Assembly (NCBI GenBank): GCA_040772005.1
Contig: JAXGYZ010000016.1
Coordinates: 4,695-68,694, forward strand
Origin: MWBF01 sp040772005
GTDB lineage: Bacteria; Chloroflexota; Anaerolineae; CG2-30-64-16
Reading direction: 5' to 3'
DNA: 64,000 nt
Of this stretch, positions 50,993 to 60,706 are shown piece after piece. Within the stretch, counting starts at the first letter, position 1. Each line of letters opens with the position of its first letter. The notes beneath the pieces were generated by a model. It was given only the letters and a program-made list of their open reading frames with translations, was not told where the DNA came from and ran no database searches. Position numbers and translations under genes: made by a program.

Positions 50993-52612
50993 ATGGCACA
51001 AAACACGCTACTGCTCATCGAAGCAACCCGAATTCAGGATTACATCTTCGGCAGCAACGAACTGAAACAAATCATCGGCGCATCGGAGCTGGTGCAACAG
51101 GCCACGCACGAATGGGTTCTGGCGGCGCTGCCCGAACCACATAATGCCCGGCGTGCGGCAGCGGTGCCCGACGGGTGGCAGATTGATCCCCCGACGCTCG
51201 GCGGCGCCTGGGCCGCCCAGGTCATTTACGCCGGCGGTGGAAACGCCGTCATCCTGTTCGCTCACGCGGAGGATGCCAAGAAGTTCGCTCGTGAACTGAG
51301 CTTCAAGGTGCTGCAGCATGCGCCCGGGCTGCGAATCATCGTGACGCAGCAACCATTCGACCCGATGCAGCAATCGCTCAGGGTTGAATTGAGTAACCTG
51401 CGCACGGCCGCGGCACAGCGCAAGCGCACGCCGCCCCCTTCGGCGCCGCTGCTTGGACTGGGTGTCACCGCGGCCTGCGTCTACACCGGCGCCCCGGCCG
51501 TGGACCGGCGCGACCGGCGCTGGATCTCAGCCGAGGCCCGCGCCAAACAGGATGCGGCAGAGGATGGCGAGGCTCGCCTGCGGCGTCACCTGCAAGGCAT
51601 CCGCCTGGCCGGGTTCGGGTTCCTTTCCGATTTCAACCAGTTAGGCGAGCGCGGGGAGGCCAGCTACATGGCCCTGATCCACACCGATGGTAACGGCATG
51701 GGCCATCGCATCGAGGATCACGGCAAGACTTTCACTGCGCCCGCGGACAACGAAAAGTACGCAAAGGCGCAGCATGCGTTTTCCGAGAGGGTGAAGGACG
51801 TCGCCCGAACGGCTCTAAATCGCACGGTCGGGATGCTGCTGGACCCCGCCAACCAGGAACGGAAAGAAAACGGCCAGCTAACGATTCGCGGCAAGGTACC
51901 CGTGCCTCGAGATCGAGAAGATCCGACACGTGAACTGCTTCCCTTCCGCCCCATCGTCTTTGGCGGCGATGATGTGACCTTCGTCAGTGAAGGGCGCATC
52001 GGCCTCAGCATCGCGGCCAGATACATCGGTGAGTTTGCGGCACAGAGCCTGGCCGACGGCAAGCCGGCGGCCGCGCGGGCAGGCGTGGCCGTGGTCAAGT
52101 CTCACTACCCGTTTGCACGGGCCTACGAGTTGGCGGAAGAACTGTGCGGGTCAGCAAAAGGGCGCGTCAAAGAGCTCTCGAAGCCGGACCTTCCCCCGAC
52201 TGTCACTGCGCTCGACTGGCACTTCGCTGTCAGCGGACTGGTCCTGCCATTGGATGAAATCCGCAAGCGTGAGTACAGTGTGCCGGATGGCAGTCTGCTG
52301 ATGCGGCCGGTGGCGCTTCATACGACTGAAGACGATTGGCGCTCATGGGAGGCCTTCCGCGAGACAACACTGGCTTTCCAGGAGGACAAAGACTGGCGCA
52401 GCCAACGCAACAAGGTCAAGGCACTGCGCGACGCCTTGCGCAGCGGCCCGGATGCCGTGAAGCTGTTCCTGGCTGGAAGGCCCTTGCCCAATACGCTGGG
52501 CGCTGCTGCGCTGGCCGAGACCGGCTGGGACGGCGTTGACAAACGTTGCGGTTACTTCGATGCAGTCGAGGCGCTGGATTACTACGTGCGCCTGGAAGGA
52601 GAGTTGGCGTGA
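50993..52612 (+). CDS. cas10: Cas10 (type III-D-like), no HD nuclease domain
   Basis: 539 residues. The palm has LIHTDGNGMG near 231 and the cyclase motif FGGDDVTFVSEGR near 323-327, so cyclic oligoadenylate synthesis is predicted. It begins directly with a palm-like domain (TLLLIEATRIQDYIFGSNEL), and no HD motif is found, as in short Cas10 of the III-D lineage. The intact GGDD agrees with three CARF-type sensors in the same operon. AAGGAGA six bases before the ATG. It is the signature large subunit of the interference complex. Confidence 0.93.
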   Translation: MAQNTLLLIEATRIQDYIFGSNELKQIIGASELVQQATHEWVLAALPEPHNARRAAAVPDGWQIDPPTLGGAWAAQVIYAGGGNAVILFAHAEDAKKFARELSFKVLQHAPGLRIIVTQQPFDPMQQSLRVELSNLRTAAAQRKRTPPPSAPLLGLGVTAACVYTGAPAVDRRDRRWISAEARAKQDAAEDGEARLRRHLQGIRLAGFGFLSDFNQLGERGEASYMALIHTDGNGMGHRIEDHGKTFTAPADNEKYAKAQHAFSERVKDVARTALNRTVGMLLDPANQERKENGQLTIRGKVPVPRDREDPTRELLPFRPIVFGGDDVTFVSEGRIGLSIAARYIGEFAAQSLADGKPAAARAGVAVVKSHYPFARAYELAEELCGSAKGRVKELSKPDLPPTVTALDWHFAVSGLVLPLDEIRKREYSVPDGSLLMRPVALHTTEDDWRSWEAFRETTLAFQEDKDWRSQRNKVKALRDALRSGPDAVKLFLAGRPLPNTLGAAALAETGWDGVDKRCGYFDAVEALDYYVRLEGELA

Positions 52613-53283
52613 TGGAGGCATATCGCTTGCGACTTGACCTGTTGAGCGACGCAACCTTCGGCCGAGGTGACGGCGTCGCCGGGGTCGTGGATGCCGAAGT
52701 GCAGCACGATCCCACAGGGATGCCCTACCTGGCCGGTCGAACGTTGAAAGGCCTGCTCGGCGCAGAGTGCACCGATATCGTCTTCGCCGTGAGCGCGGCC
52801 AGACCTGAGCAGGGAGCGCGCTGGGCCGCCGCAGCCGCACGGCTGTTTGGCACACGCGGCGGCGCGCTGGCAGGCGAAGCTAATCTGCGCGTGGGGCCGG
52901 CACAGCTACCAGCGGACTTGCGCAGCCGCATTGCGCAGGATATCGTTGCCGGGCACATCACGCGAGCCGAGGTTCTGGAAAGCCTCACTGCGCTGCGCAG
53001 GCAGACTGCGATGGATGCCGTGACGGGCGCACCCCTGGAGAACACGCTGCGCACCATGCGCGTCATCCTACGTGGAACGCCCTTCGAAGCTGAGTTGAAC
53101 TTTCAACAACCGCCGAGCGACGACGAGCGTGCGCTGTTGGCCGCCTGCGTGAAGGCCCTGAGGCGAGCAGGCACGGGCCGCAACCGCGGCCGCGGCAAGA
53201 TCAGGGCTGAACTGCTTGACGCAAAAGGCCGCGAGGTCACCGAGACCCACTTCGCACTTTTCCGAAAGGCGGTGACCGCATGA
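52612..53283 (+). CDS. Cas7-family RAMP
   Basis: 223 residues. YRLRLDLLSDATFGRGDG, then MPYLAGRTLKGLLGAEC near residue 40 (the RAMP 'xG-x-L-KG' loop), ENTLRTMRVILRGTPFEAEL, and a Gly/Arg-rich GTGRNRGRGKI end. It is a backbone subunit that binds the crRNA. Csm3-like Asp for target RNA cutting cannot be assigned with confidence. It is coupled to cas10 (TGATG) and to the next gene (ATGA). Confidence 0.85.
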   Translation: MEAYRLRLDLLSDATFGRGDGVAGVVDAEVQHDPTGMPYLAGRTLKGLLGAECTDIVFAVSAARPEQGARWAAAAARLFGTRGGALAGEANLRVGPAQLPADLRSRIAQDIVAGHITRAEVLESLTALRRQTAMDAVTGAPLENTLRTMRVILRGTPFEAELNFQQPPSDDERALLAACVKALRRAGTGRNRGRGKIRAELLDAKGREVTETHFALFRKAVTA

Positions 53284-54842
53284 AGGCGATTACTTACCGC
53301 ATTCAACTCATCGAACCGGTGTTGGTCACCCAGGTGCAAAGCGGCGAGGAAAACAGCGCTATCGGCCTGCCTTTCGTGCCGGGCAGCGCACTGCGCGGGG
53401 TGTTCATTGAGCGCTACCGGCGCTTGAACCCCACCGTCGATATTGCCGCCGATGCAGAAGCGCGGCGCCTCTTCTTCACAGGGGCGACCTGTTTCCTGCA
53501 CGCCTATCCCTGGCTGAAGAGCACCAGGCTTGTGCCCACTCCGCTATCGTGGCAGGCGGAAAAAGACCGCGCAGGGGCAGACAGCCCCGAGATTTTCGAC
53601 TTTGCAGTGAAAAACACACGTCAACTGCAGCTCCCCAAATCGGTCCCGAGCGCGTTCTGCAGCCTGGACCGGTATCCTGTGCTCTACACCCCGGACATGC
53701 TTAGCAGTGTGCATATCGGCCTGGTGGAGGTGGACCGGCGCGGGGAGGGGAACGCGGTCTATCGCTACGATGCGCTGGCAGCCGGTGAGGTGCTGGCCGG
53801 CGTCGTGCTGGTACAAGAAGATGCTGACGCGGCCATCGTGGAAACGCTGGTGATGCCCGGTGAGGTGACCTTAGGCGGCGCGCACCTGGCCGGCTATGGT
53901 CGGGCCGCGATCGTCGATGTGCAGGTTAAGGGCAACTGGGAAGAGGTCGAGGCCCCAGACGAAACAGCGACCGATGACAGATTAACCGGTGACCAAGTCG
54001 TCATCACGCTCCTCAGCGACACGCTGGTGCGCAGCGCAGGCGGCCAAGTCAACGGCGAACTGACCGCAGCACTGGAAGCAGCCCTGAAGCTCTCGCCTGG
54101 TACGCTGCACCTGGACCGCTCGTATCAGCGGCTCCGCCCGATAGGCGGATACAACCGAAAGTGGTCGCTGCCCCTGCCGCAAGGTTGGGCGATTCAGGCC
54201 GGCAGCGTGTTCGTCTACGACACCGCGGGGCTCGACTTGACTAAGCTGCAGGCGCTGGTCCATCACGGAATCGGCGAACGCCGGGCTGAAGGGTTCGGTC
54301 GCTTTGCTGTCAACGCACAACGCGTGGCGGTTCTGCAAGGCCGGAAAGCAGAACGGACCGCGCTCCCGGCAGAGGAGCTGTCGGAAAGCAGCAAGGCACT
54401 GGCCCGGCAGATGGCAAATCGACGGCTTGAGCTGCTGCTGGAACGCGAGCTGATGAGCCTGGTCAACAAGATGGAGTTCAGCGGGACCCCCAGCAACGCA
54501 CAGTTGTCGCGTGTTCGGCGGGCCGCTCAACAGGCGCAATACGCCAAGAACCTGGCGCCGATCACAGGATTACTGGATGACCTCAAAGCCGCTCAGAAAC
54601 ACGACTTTGAGCGAGCAAGGCTGCGTTCACACAATAACACTAACCTGCTGCAATGGATACGCGAGCGAGCCACACAAGGCGACATAGACGTGCAGTTGAC
54701 TCACAGCGAACCACTACCGGTAGTCGCTGGCGAGCGAGCCGTGCTCACCGATGAGCAGCGAGTGATCTACACGGCGCGGCTGATTGACGGTGTCATGCGG
54801 AAGGCAACCAAAGAAAATCAGCGCCGGGAGGAGAGCCGATGA
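53280..54842 (+). CDS. csx10: Csx10 (type III-D Cas5-like RAMP)
   Basis: 520 residues, the Csx10 length. An N-terminal RAMP begins ITYRIQLIEPVLVTQ, then SGEENSAIGLPFVPGSALRG, the typical loop. A second RAMP-like half has GIGERRAEGFGRFAV, the glycine-rich loop. A coiled helical C-terminal extension follows (QQAQYAKNLAPITGLLDDLK). In III-D complexes Csx10 caps the 5' handle of the crRNA. It is embedded in a run of genes with four-base overlaps, so subunits are made in balance. Confidence 0.92.
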   Translation: MKAITYRIQLIEPVLVTQVQSGEENSAIGLPFVPGSALRGVFIERYRRLNPTVDIAADAEARRLFFTGATCFLHAYPWLKSTRLVPTPLSWQAEKDRAGADSPEIFDFAVKNTRQLQLPKSVPSAFCSLDRYPVLYTPDMLSSVHIGLVEVDRRGEGNAVYRYDALAAGEVLAGVVLVQEDADAAIVETLVMPGEVTLGGAHLAGYGRAAIVDVQVKGNWEEVEAPDETATDDRLTGDQVVITLLSDTLVRSAGGQVNGELTAALEAALKLSPGTLHLDRSYQRLRPIGGYNRKWSLPLPQGWAIQAGSVFVYDTAGLDLTKLQALVHHGIGERRAEGFGRFAVNAQRVAVLQGRKAERTALPAEELSESSKALARQMANRRLELLLERELMSLVNKMEFSGTPSNAQLSRVRRAAQQAQYAKNLAPITGLLDDLKAAQKHDFERARLRSHNNTNLLQWIRERATQGDIDVQLTHSEPLPVVAGERAVLTDEQRVIYTARLIDGVMRKATKENQRREESR

Positions 54843-56344
54843 ACGAGCGTGCTGGACGTAATGTCAGCGAACGGGTGTTGATATCAGGCCTGCTGGTCCT
54901 GGAGACACCCGCCCATTTCGGCAACGGTGATGCAGCAACGCTGACGGACATGACGCTGACGGACATGACCCTGGCGCGCGACCCGCGTGACCGCAGCCTG
55001 GCGCTGCTGACCGGCGCATCGGTTGCCGGTGCCTTACGGGCGTACCTGCGCGAATATGCCGGCGGCCACGGCGCGAAGGGTGAGGCCCTTAGCGAGCGAT
55101 TGTTCGGCAGAATCGAAGACAAGTTCAGCCATCAGAGCTGGCTCATGGTAGATGATGCCTTGAGCTGCCCAGCCGATAACCGGCTTGCGATGCCTGGGGT
55201 TTTCACTCCCGTCGCCGTAGAACTGCGCGATGGCGTCGCGATTGACCCGACCACGCGCACTGCTGAGGATGGCAAGAAGTACGACATTGAGCTGCTGCAG
55301 GCCGGCACGGCTTTCAGACTTGGCTTCGAACTACTGCTTACGGACAAAAACAAGGACCTTCTGGGCGCGCTGGCCATTGCGCTGCGCGGGTTGCAGGAGG
55401 GTGAGATCGGCCTGGGTCAACGCAAGCGGCGCGGGTTCGGCCAGTGCAGGATCACTGAATGGCACGTGCGACGCTATGATGTGAAGACACCGGAAGGCCT
55501 GATCGGCTGGCTGGAAGATGATCCTGCAGGGGGCAAAACGGGCAACGACATCATGGCGCTGCTCGATCTGAAAAGCCAGACGCTCCCGGCAGAAGATCGC
55601 CGTGCTGCCTTCACGATCGACGCAGACTTTGCCGTGCCAGGTTCGCTCCTGATCCGCTCCGGCGCAGGCGCACCGGGCGAGCCGGACATGATTCACCTGC
55701 GCTCACAGCGCGGCGAGGCCGAGGCGCCGATCCTCTCAGGGACCAGCCTCGCAGGCGCAATCCGCGCACGCGCCCACCGGATTGCCAATACCATCTGGCC
55801 GCAAGATGCGGAGCAGGCCAACTACCTGATAGACGAGACATTTGGCCGGCGAATCAGGCAGCACACGGACGCGCCGTCCGGCAGCCGCTTGATCGTGCGC
55901 GAGAGTGAGCTGCAGGGCACGCGTGCGCTGGTGCAGAACCGCGTCAAGTTGGATCGCTTCACGGGCGGCGCTTATCCCCAGGCGCTCTTCAGCCAGGAGC
56001 CCGCGATCGGCGGCGCAGACGCGCATGTCAAGATGGTGCTGGCGCTGCGCCAGCGTGTCACCGATCCTCAAGACCTGCGCAAAGCACAGATCGGCCTGCT
56101 GCTGTTGGTAGTCAAGGACCTCTGGACGGGGGATCTGGCTTTGGGCGGCGAGAGCAGCGTCGGCCGCGGCCGGTTGGCCGGTCGGTGCGCCAAACTGATT
56201 CTGCAGGAAGGCAAGGATCACACTACCTGGGAGCTCAAGCAAACCGAAACCGGTTTGAGTGCCACGCCCATCGAATTGCAGGACTACGTGGATGCGCTGT
56301 GGGCCTATCGCATGCCTGATGATCGGCGCAAGGAGGCGAAATGA
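54839..56344 (+). CDS. Double RAMP (two fused Cas7-like domains)
   Basis: 501 residues. The first RAMP has LLTGASVAGALRAYLREYAG, then GEIGLGQRKRRGFGQCRI. The second, from about 265, has APILSGTSLAGAIRARAHRI and ALGGESSVGRGRLAG. Each half has the start strand, SxxGxxR loop and glycine-rich loop of a Cas7 subunit. This agrees with the Cas7-2x fusion of III-D complexes. A short duplicated DMTLTDMTL near residue 37 is a local tandem repeat. Confidence 0.87.
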   Translation: MNERAGRNVSERVLISGLLVLETPAHFGNGDAATLTDMTLTDMTLARDPRDRSLALLTGASVAGALRAYLREYAGGHGAKGEALSERLFGRIEDKFSHQSWLMVDDALSCPADNRLAMPGVFTPVAVELRDGVAIDPTTRTAEDGKKYDIELLQAGTAFRLGFELLLTDKNKDLLGALAIALRGLQEGEIGLGQRKRRGFGQCRITEWHVRRYDVKTPEGLIGWLEDDPAGGKTGNDIMALLDLKSQTLPAEDRRAAFTIDADFAVPGSLLIRSGAGAPGEPDMIHLRSQRGEAEAPILSGTSLAGAIRARAHRIANTIWPQDAEQANYLIDETFGRRIRQHTDAPSGSRLIVRESELQGTRALVQNRVKLDRFTGGAYPQALFSQEPAIGGADAHVKMVLALRQRVTDPQDLRKAQIGLLLLVVKDLWTGDLALGGESSVGRGRLAGRCAKLILQEGKDHTTWELKQTETGLSATPIELQDYVDALWAYRMPDDRRKEAK

Positions 56345-56913
56345 GCGACGCACGCTGGACGCCCGTGCAACCGGGCGCCGAATTTCTCAAGGATGCACGA
56401 GGCTGGCTGGGGCAGCGCATGACAGAAGGGATGCCCTGGCTGCTGGTTCACGCGGATGATGGCGTGATTTGGGGCAAGCGGATGGAGGACGGCCAACTGG
56501 CCTTGTCGAGCGATGTGTTCGACTCCCAGGCGCAGTATCCCGCCATAGCCGTCGAGCTGCGCGGGCCGACGATCCAGCAGGCGCGCATCTTCGGCGAAGC
56601 CGGTGAGCTCCTGGTCTGGCGGACCGAGGATGGCTTCGCCGGACGCCTGATCGAGGATGGCAGGCAAGCCCCACAGGATGCCTACGAGGAAGATCACTTA
56701 CTGTGGGGCGTGGTTGCTGAAAGTCGCCCTGCAGCCGGCTTCACCCTGCTTGTCGAAGGCGAGCAAGGCCAACGACACGCTGTACCCCTGGACTTGACCA
56801 ATCCCGAACGCGCCTGCCTGGTGGTGCGGCACTACGTGAGCTATGATGACCACAGTCAGGCATATGTAGATCTGAGCCGGTTGGTGGATTTGCAGACGTG
56901 GAGGGCCGCATGA
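56341..56913 (+). CDS. csx19: Csx19-like type III-D protein
   Basis: 190 residues. LLVHADDGVIWGKRMEDGQL near residue 34 and AVELRGPTIQQARIFGEAGE match the Csx19 pattern (an 'hhWG...DG' strand pair, then a strand of the form 'aRiFg'). A conserved-looking C-terminal VVRHYVSYDDHSQAYVDLSR follows. Csx19 is found only in type III-D loci beside csx10, and is a small subunit of the complex. It overlaps both neighbours by four bases. Confidence 0.82.
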   Translation: MSDARWTPVQPGAEFLKDARGWLGQRMTEGMPWLLVHADDGVIWGKRMEDGQLALSSDVFDSQAQYPAIAVELRGPTIQQARIFGEAGELLVWRTEDGFAGRLIEDGRQAPQDAYEEDHLLWGVVAESRPAAGFTLLVEGEQGQRHAVPLDLTNPERACLVVRHYVSYDDHSQAYVDLSRLVDLQTWRAA

Positions 56914-59351
56914 AGCATACGAATCCTTCTCGGCCGCGGCGGGATCGCACAGTGGCAGCCCGTGCGCCGTACAATTTCGTGCCATTGCCACATCGCCTGG
57001 CCCTGGCCCGTACCCCCCTGCCGAGCCATAACGCATCCGCTGAAGGCACGCTGAGTGGGCGCATCGTGTGCCAGCTTGAGACCTGCTCACCCACCTACGT
57101 GCGCGGAATGATGACGCGCCAGGTGTTCGAAGAACAAGGCGAGAAGGGACCCGACAAACTGACCGTCAAGGAGAAGGAGATCCGGTCACCCTTCTTCGGC
57201 ACTTCAGAGATGCTAATAGAAGGCCAACCCGTACCCACAATTCCGGGATCGTCGCTGCGCGGGATGCTGCGTATGCTGGTAGAGATTGCAGGTTACGGTC
57301 GGATGCGCTGGGTCGGCCGGGAACCGTCCTTTACTTTTCGAGCGGTGGCGGCAGGCAACGACGATCCGCTCCGCAATCCTTACCAGGATGTACTCGGACG
57401 GTTCGGCGCGAATGTGCAGGCCGGCTATCTGATTCAGAAAGACGACGAGTGGTATGTACAGCCGGCGCTGAAGCCCGCGGCAATGGGTTGGCCGGAGCGA
57501 TCCAGCTATCTTAAGGTCAAGGAACGCCAGATTCCCGATCGGGCAATCCCGAGCTTAATCCGGCTCAACTCCGCGAACTACCGACCGCAAATTCACGTGG
57601 TCTCATTCTCAGCAGCTGTGCAGACCGGGCAGAAAGGGCGTTATACCGCCGTCACGCAGATCGGCGATCACAGGGCCGGCTATCCGTATCAAGGCACCCT
57701 GGTCTGCTCCGGGAACATGCTGGAGACAGGCAAAGCGAAGCAGTTGTCGCCGCGAAAGAATCATGCATTGGTGCTGGATGTTGACCCCAAAGCCAAGCGC
57801 CTCAAGATACGCGCGGAGGCTGTTCAGGACTACCTGGACGGCTTGACCCCCTTTCAGAAGGAAGAGCTTGCGGCCTGGAGCAAGGACAAAGGTTGCCTCG
57901 GTCACCTGCGGCCCGTTTTCTATGTCGTGCAGGGCAACGAGGTCGCATATTTCGGACATTCGCCCAACTTCCGTATTCCCGCCCGGCTGTTCGGCGGTGA
58001 TCGGGCTGCGCGCCCATCAGATTTCGTGCCGGAGGAGCTAACCAACGCCCCTCAGCCCGACCTGGCAGACGCAATCTTTGGATGGGTTGAGGAAATCGGC
58101 GCCGGGCCGCGCAGCAACCCGGCTGACGGCCTGCCTGCCGGCCGCGCCGGGCGGGTTGCGGTCAGCGATGCCGCCTATGTAAGCCACCGTGAAGGCGTCT
58201 GGCTGAGCCAAGAGCCGATAGCGCCACATACGCTTGGTTCCCCGAAGCCCACCACCTTTCAACACTACCTCGTGCAGGATAGGAGCCTCGGCCACGATCC
58301 GGATGACAAGAGCCAGTTGGCGCATTATGGCACCTCACCGGACCGCACTCAGATTCGCGGGCACAAGTTGTACTGGCATCGAGGCAGCACGCCGGATATC
58401 GAGGCGACTGCGAAGGAACGTCAACACGAGAGTCAACTCACACGCATCATGCCGTTGAAAGCAGGGGTGCAGTTCGAATTCGACATTCGATTTGAGAACC
58501 TGCGTCCGGAGGAACTGGGTGCGCTGCTTTGGGTCTTGCAGTTGCCGGGCCAACCGGACCGAGTCTACCGGCACAAGATCGGCATGGGGAAGCCGTTGGG
58601 GATGGGTTCTGTGGCAATCGTACCCGAGTTGCACCTCACACAGCGAAGGCAGCGTTACGAGCGGCTGTTCGCTGAAAACGGTTGGGAAGAAGCTGCTCAA
58701 CAGGCATCTCCAGACAGCTACATTGCTGCCTTCGAACGGTATCTGCTTGTGGACCAGCAGATCGCGCCGCAGGCAGCCCACCTGGCCGACGTCGAACGGA
58801 TCCAGATGCTACTGGCGATGCTCGAATGGCACGAGGGTACCCGCGAGTGGTTGGATGCGACCCGCTACATGGAAATCGAGCATGGGGCGAACAAGGTCAA
58901 CGAGTACAGAGAGCGTCCCGTCCTGCCCGACCCGCTGGCCGTCCTGGCCGGTCAGCCCGTGCAGCCGCCGACGCCTGCGCACCAGGCGCCCCCACCACCC
59001 GCCGCACCACAAGCGCCGGGCGTCCAGTTGCCACCGGCAGCGGCTACGGCACCGCACCCGACAGCCGCGCCGACCAGGCCGGCTCCTGAGCTCAGCCAGC
59101 CGGCGTCGGCCTCCGAAGTCGTACCAGGCATGTATCTGGAGGGCAGGGTCGTGCGCGCCGAGTCGGCACGCATCATCGTGGATATCGGCGGCGAGGAGGC
59201 CGTGCTGTGGAAAGGAGCGATTCGCCCTCAGGTCCCTGATGGCCCTGAACTTCGCCGGCGATTCCCCGCAGGCTCGACGATCCGTGCGTGGGTCAAGGAG
59301 CGCAGTGAGGGGGGGCGTATCCAGCTCACCCTGATACCTCCCACTGGCTGA
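56910..59351 (+). CDS. Large RAMP (TIGR03986-like) fused to an S1 domain
   Basis: 813 residues. The RAMP core runs from PYNFVPLPHRLALART through EIRSPFFGTSEMLIEGQPVP and IPGSSLRGMLRMLVEIAGYG to HKIGMGKPLGMGSVAI near 570. A Pro/Ala-rich linker (about 690-730) leads to a C-terminal S1/OB module: MYLEGRVVRAESARIIVDIG, WKGAIRP, STIRAWVKERSEGGRIQLTL. TIGR03986 RAMPs accompany csx10 and csx19. The S1 module would add RNA binding. ATG 56910 overlaps the csx19 stop and has GGAGGG five bases upstream. Confidence 0.88.
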   Translation: MKHTNPSRPRRDRTVAARAPYNFVPLPHRLALARTPLPSHNASAEGTLSGRIVCQLETCSPTYVRGMMTRQVFEEQGEKGPDKLTVKEKEIRSPFFGTSEMLIEGQPVPTIPGSSLRGMLRMLVEIAGYGRMRWVGREPSFTFRAVAAGNDDPLRNPYQDVLGRFGANVQAGYLIQKDDEWYVQPALKPAAMGWPERSSYLKVKERQIPDRAIPSLIRLNSANYRPQIHVVSFSAAVQTGQKGRYTAVTQIGDHRAGYPYQGTLVCSGNMLETGKAKQLSPRKNHALVLDVDPKAKRLKIRAEAVQDYLDGLTPFQKEELAAWSKDKGCLGHLRPVFYVVQGNEVAYFGHSPNFRIPARLFGGDRAARPSDFVPEELTNAPQPDLADAIFGWVEEIGAGPRSNPADGLPAGRAGRVAVSDAAYVSHREGVWLSQEPIAPHTLGSPKPTTFQHYLVQDRSLGHDPDDKSQLAHYGTSPDRTQIRGHKLYWHRGSTPDIEATAKERQHESQLTRIMPLKAGVQFEFDIRFENLRPEELGALLWVLQLPGQPDRVYRHKIGMGKPLGMGSVAIVPELHLTQRRQRYERLFAENGWEEAAQQASPDSYIAAFERYLLVDQQIAPQAAHLADVERIQMLLAMLEWHEGTREWLDATRYMEIEHGANKVNEYRERPVLPDPLAVLAGQPVQPPTPAHQAPPPPAAPQAPGVQLPPAAATAPHPTAAPTRPAPELSQPASASEVVPGMYLEGRVVRAESARIIVDIGGEEAVLWKGAIRPQVPDGPELRRRFPAGSTIRAWVKERSEGGRIQLTLIPPTG

Positions 59352-59470
59352 CCGATATTGCACTGTCGGGCGATCTGCCTGCCAAAGTCAGTTCGCCCGA
59401 CGACGGCCTGATCTGGCTCGAATTCAATCCCAAACGCGGCGCGCCCAGCTAACCACGGGATAATGCCAAC

Positions 59471-59875
59471 ATGATCCTGCTCAACTTCACTCACCCACTC
59501 ACCGCGGACCACCTGGCCCGGATCGAGGCGCTGACCGGCCAGCCGGTCGGTTGCGTGATCGATGTGGAGACGCAGTTCGATGTCGAGGCCCCGTTCGCAC
59601 CCCAGGTCGCCGACCTGGTGGACAGCATCGGTCTGTCGCCCGTCGAGTGGCAGACGGCGGCGATCCTGGTCAACCCGCCGGCGCTCAACGTCATCGCGGT
59701 GACGCTGTTGGCCGAGCTGCACGGCCGGATGGGCTATTTTCCGCCGGTGATTCGGCTACGGCCCTCCGGCGATTCGCTGTTCCCGAACTATGAGATCGCT
59801 GAGATCATCAATCTGCAGGCCGTACGCGATCAGGCACGCACGGCGCGCCGCACCGGAAAGGAATGGCAACCATGA
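59471..59875 (+). CDS. csx15: Csx15-like accessory protein
   Basis: 134 residues: MILLNFTHPLTADHLARIEA at the start, then GLSPVEWQTAAILVNPPALN, ELHGRMGYFPPVIRLRP and IAEIINLQAVRDQARTARR. This order is the Csx15 family, a small single-domain protein of type III loci related to CARF-type sensors. It may bind or sequester the cyclic nucleotide signal, a role inferred from family context. The 119-base gap before it holds a 33-codon open remnant (59353-59451) with no recognisable function. The stop overlaps the next ATG. Confidence 0.8.
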   Translation: MILLNFTHPLTADHLARIEALTGQPVGCVIDVETQFDVEAPFAPQVADLVDSIGLSPVEWQTAAILVNPPALNVIAVTLLAELHGRMGYFPPVIRLRPSGDSLFPNYEIAEIINLQAVRDQARTARRTGKEWQP

Positions 59876-60648
59876 GCCAACGCTCTGCCCTGACCCGCTT
59901 CTCCCGCATCCTGCTCACCATGGGCAGCGGAGAATCGCTGTGGCTCATCGTGACCTTCATCCTCGGGGCCGTCGCCTTAGGCGTTTTCTCCAACTTCGTC
60001 TTCAGCCTCGCCTATGACGCAGCATCGTTCTCCTGGCAGGGCCTGCTGGGGGTCGTGCTGACTTTGGCAGTGCTCGTCGCGCTGGCTTATCTCGCGTACC
60101 GGCATGACATCGCCAACAGCCGCAAACCGATCGGCGTCAGCGTCCTCATGCGCGAGGATGCGGCGCCGCCGGGCACGGGACTGATCTGGTTGTTGAGCCT
60201 CGGCAACCTGGATTTGCCCCTGTTTGCCATCCGCTATCATCACGTGCGGGCGGAGGAGCCCCGCCTGCGCCACTGCTGGGTCCTTCTGACGCCCGAAGTC
60301 CAACAGGCACAGGCCTTCGACCGCCTGCAGGCGCGCGTGGCCGAGTTGGGCTACGATGTGAGGCTGCACCCGGTCATACTGAAAGCCGACACCGCCCAGG
60401 AGACCCTGACAGCCGTCGACAGGGTCTATACGGTCTCTGCCAGGGCAGTCGACATCAACCTGGGCGCAGAGCAGCTCGTCTCCGATATGACGGGCGGCAA
60501 TAAGCAGATGACGACCGGGCTGGTCATGGCGTGCCTGTCACACGGCTGGCCCCTGGAGTATGTGATCTCCCAGCGGGATGCCGAGGGCAAGTGGATCGAC
60601 GGGACCCAGCAAGCTATTCGGGTCGATGTCGATGTGACCCTGAAATGA
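59872..60648 (+). CDS. Membrane-anchored CARF protein
   Basis: 258 residues. Two N-terminal membrane helices (SLWLIVTFILGAVALGVFSN; WQGLLGVVLTLAVLVALAYL) are followed by a CARF-like domain with SDMTGGNKQMTTGLVMACLS near 205. It is a predicted cyclic-oligoadenylate-gated membrane effector, comparable in plan to Cam1 or Csx23. The start at 59872 (GGAAAGGA nine bases upstream) is better than 59863. It is the last gene of the effector operon, coupled to csx15 by ATGA. Confidence 0.82.
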   Translation: MSQRSALTRFSRILLTMGSGESLWLIVTFILGAVALGVFSNFVFSLAYDAASFSWQGLLGVVLTLAVLVALAYLAYRHDIANSRKPIGVSVLMREDAAPPGTGLIWLLSLGNLDLPLFAIRYHHVRAEEPRLRHCWVLLTPEVQQAQAFDRLQARVAELGYDVRLHPVILKADTAQETLTAVDRVYTVSARAVDINLGAEQLVSDMTGGNKQMTTGLVMACLSHGWPLEYVISQRDAEGKWIDGTQQAIRVDVDVTLK

Positions 60649-60706
60649 TGGCCGCACACCGGGCTGACCGGGGCGCGCGTCCCGGTCGGCCCGGCGGTCC
60701 GGAGCC

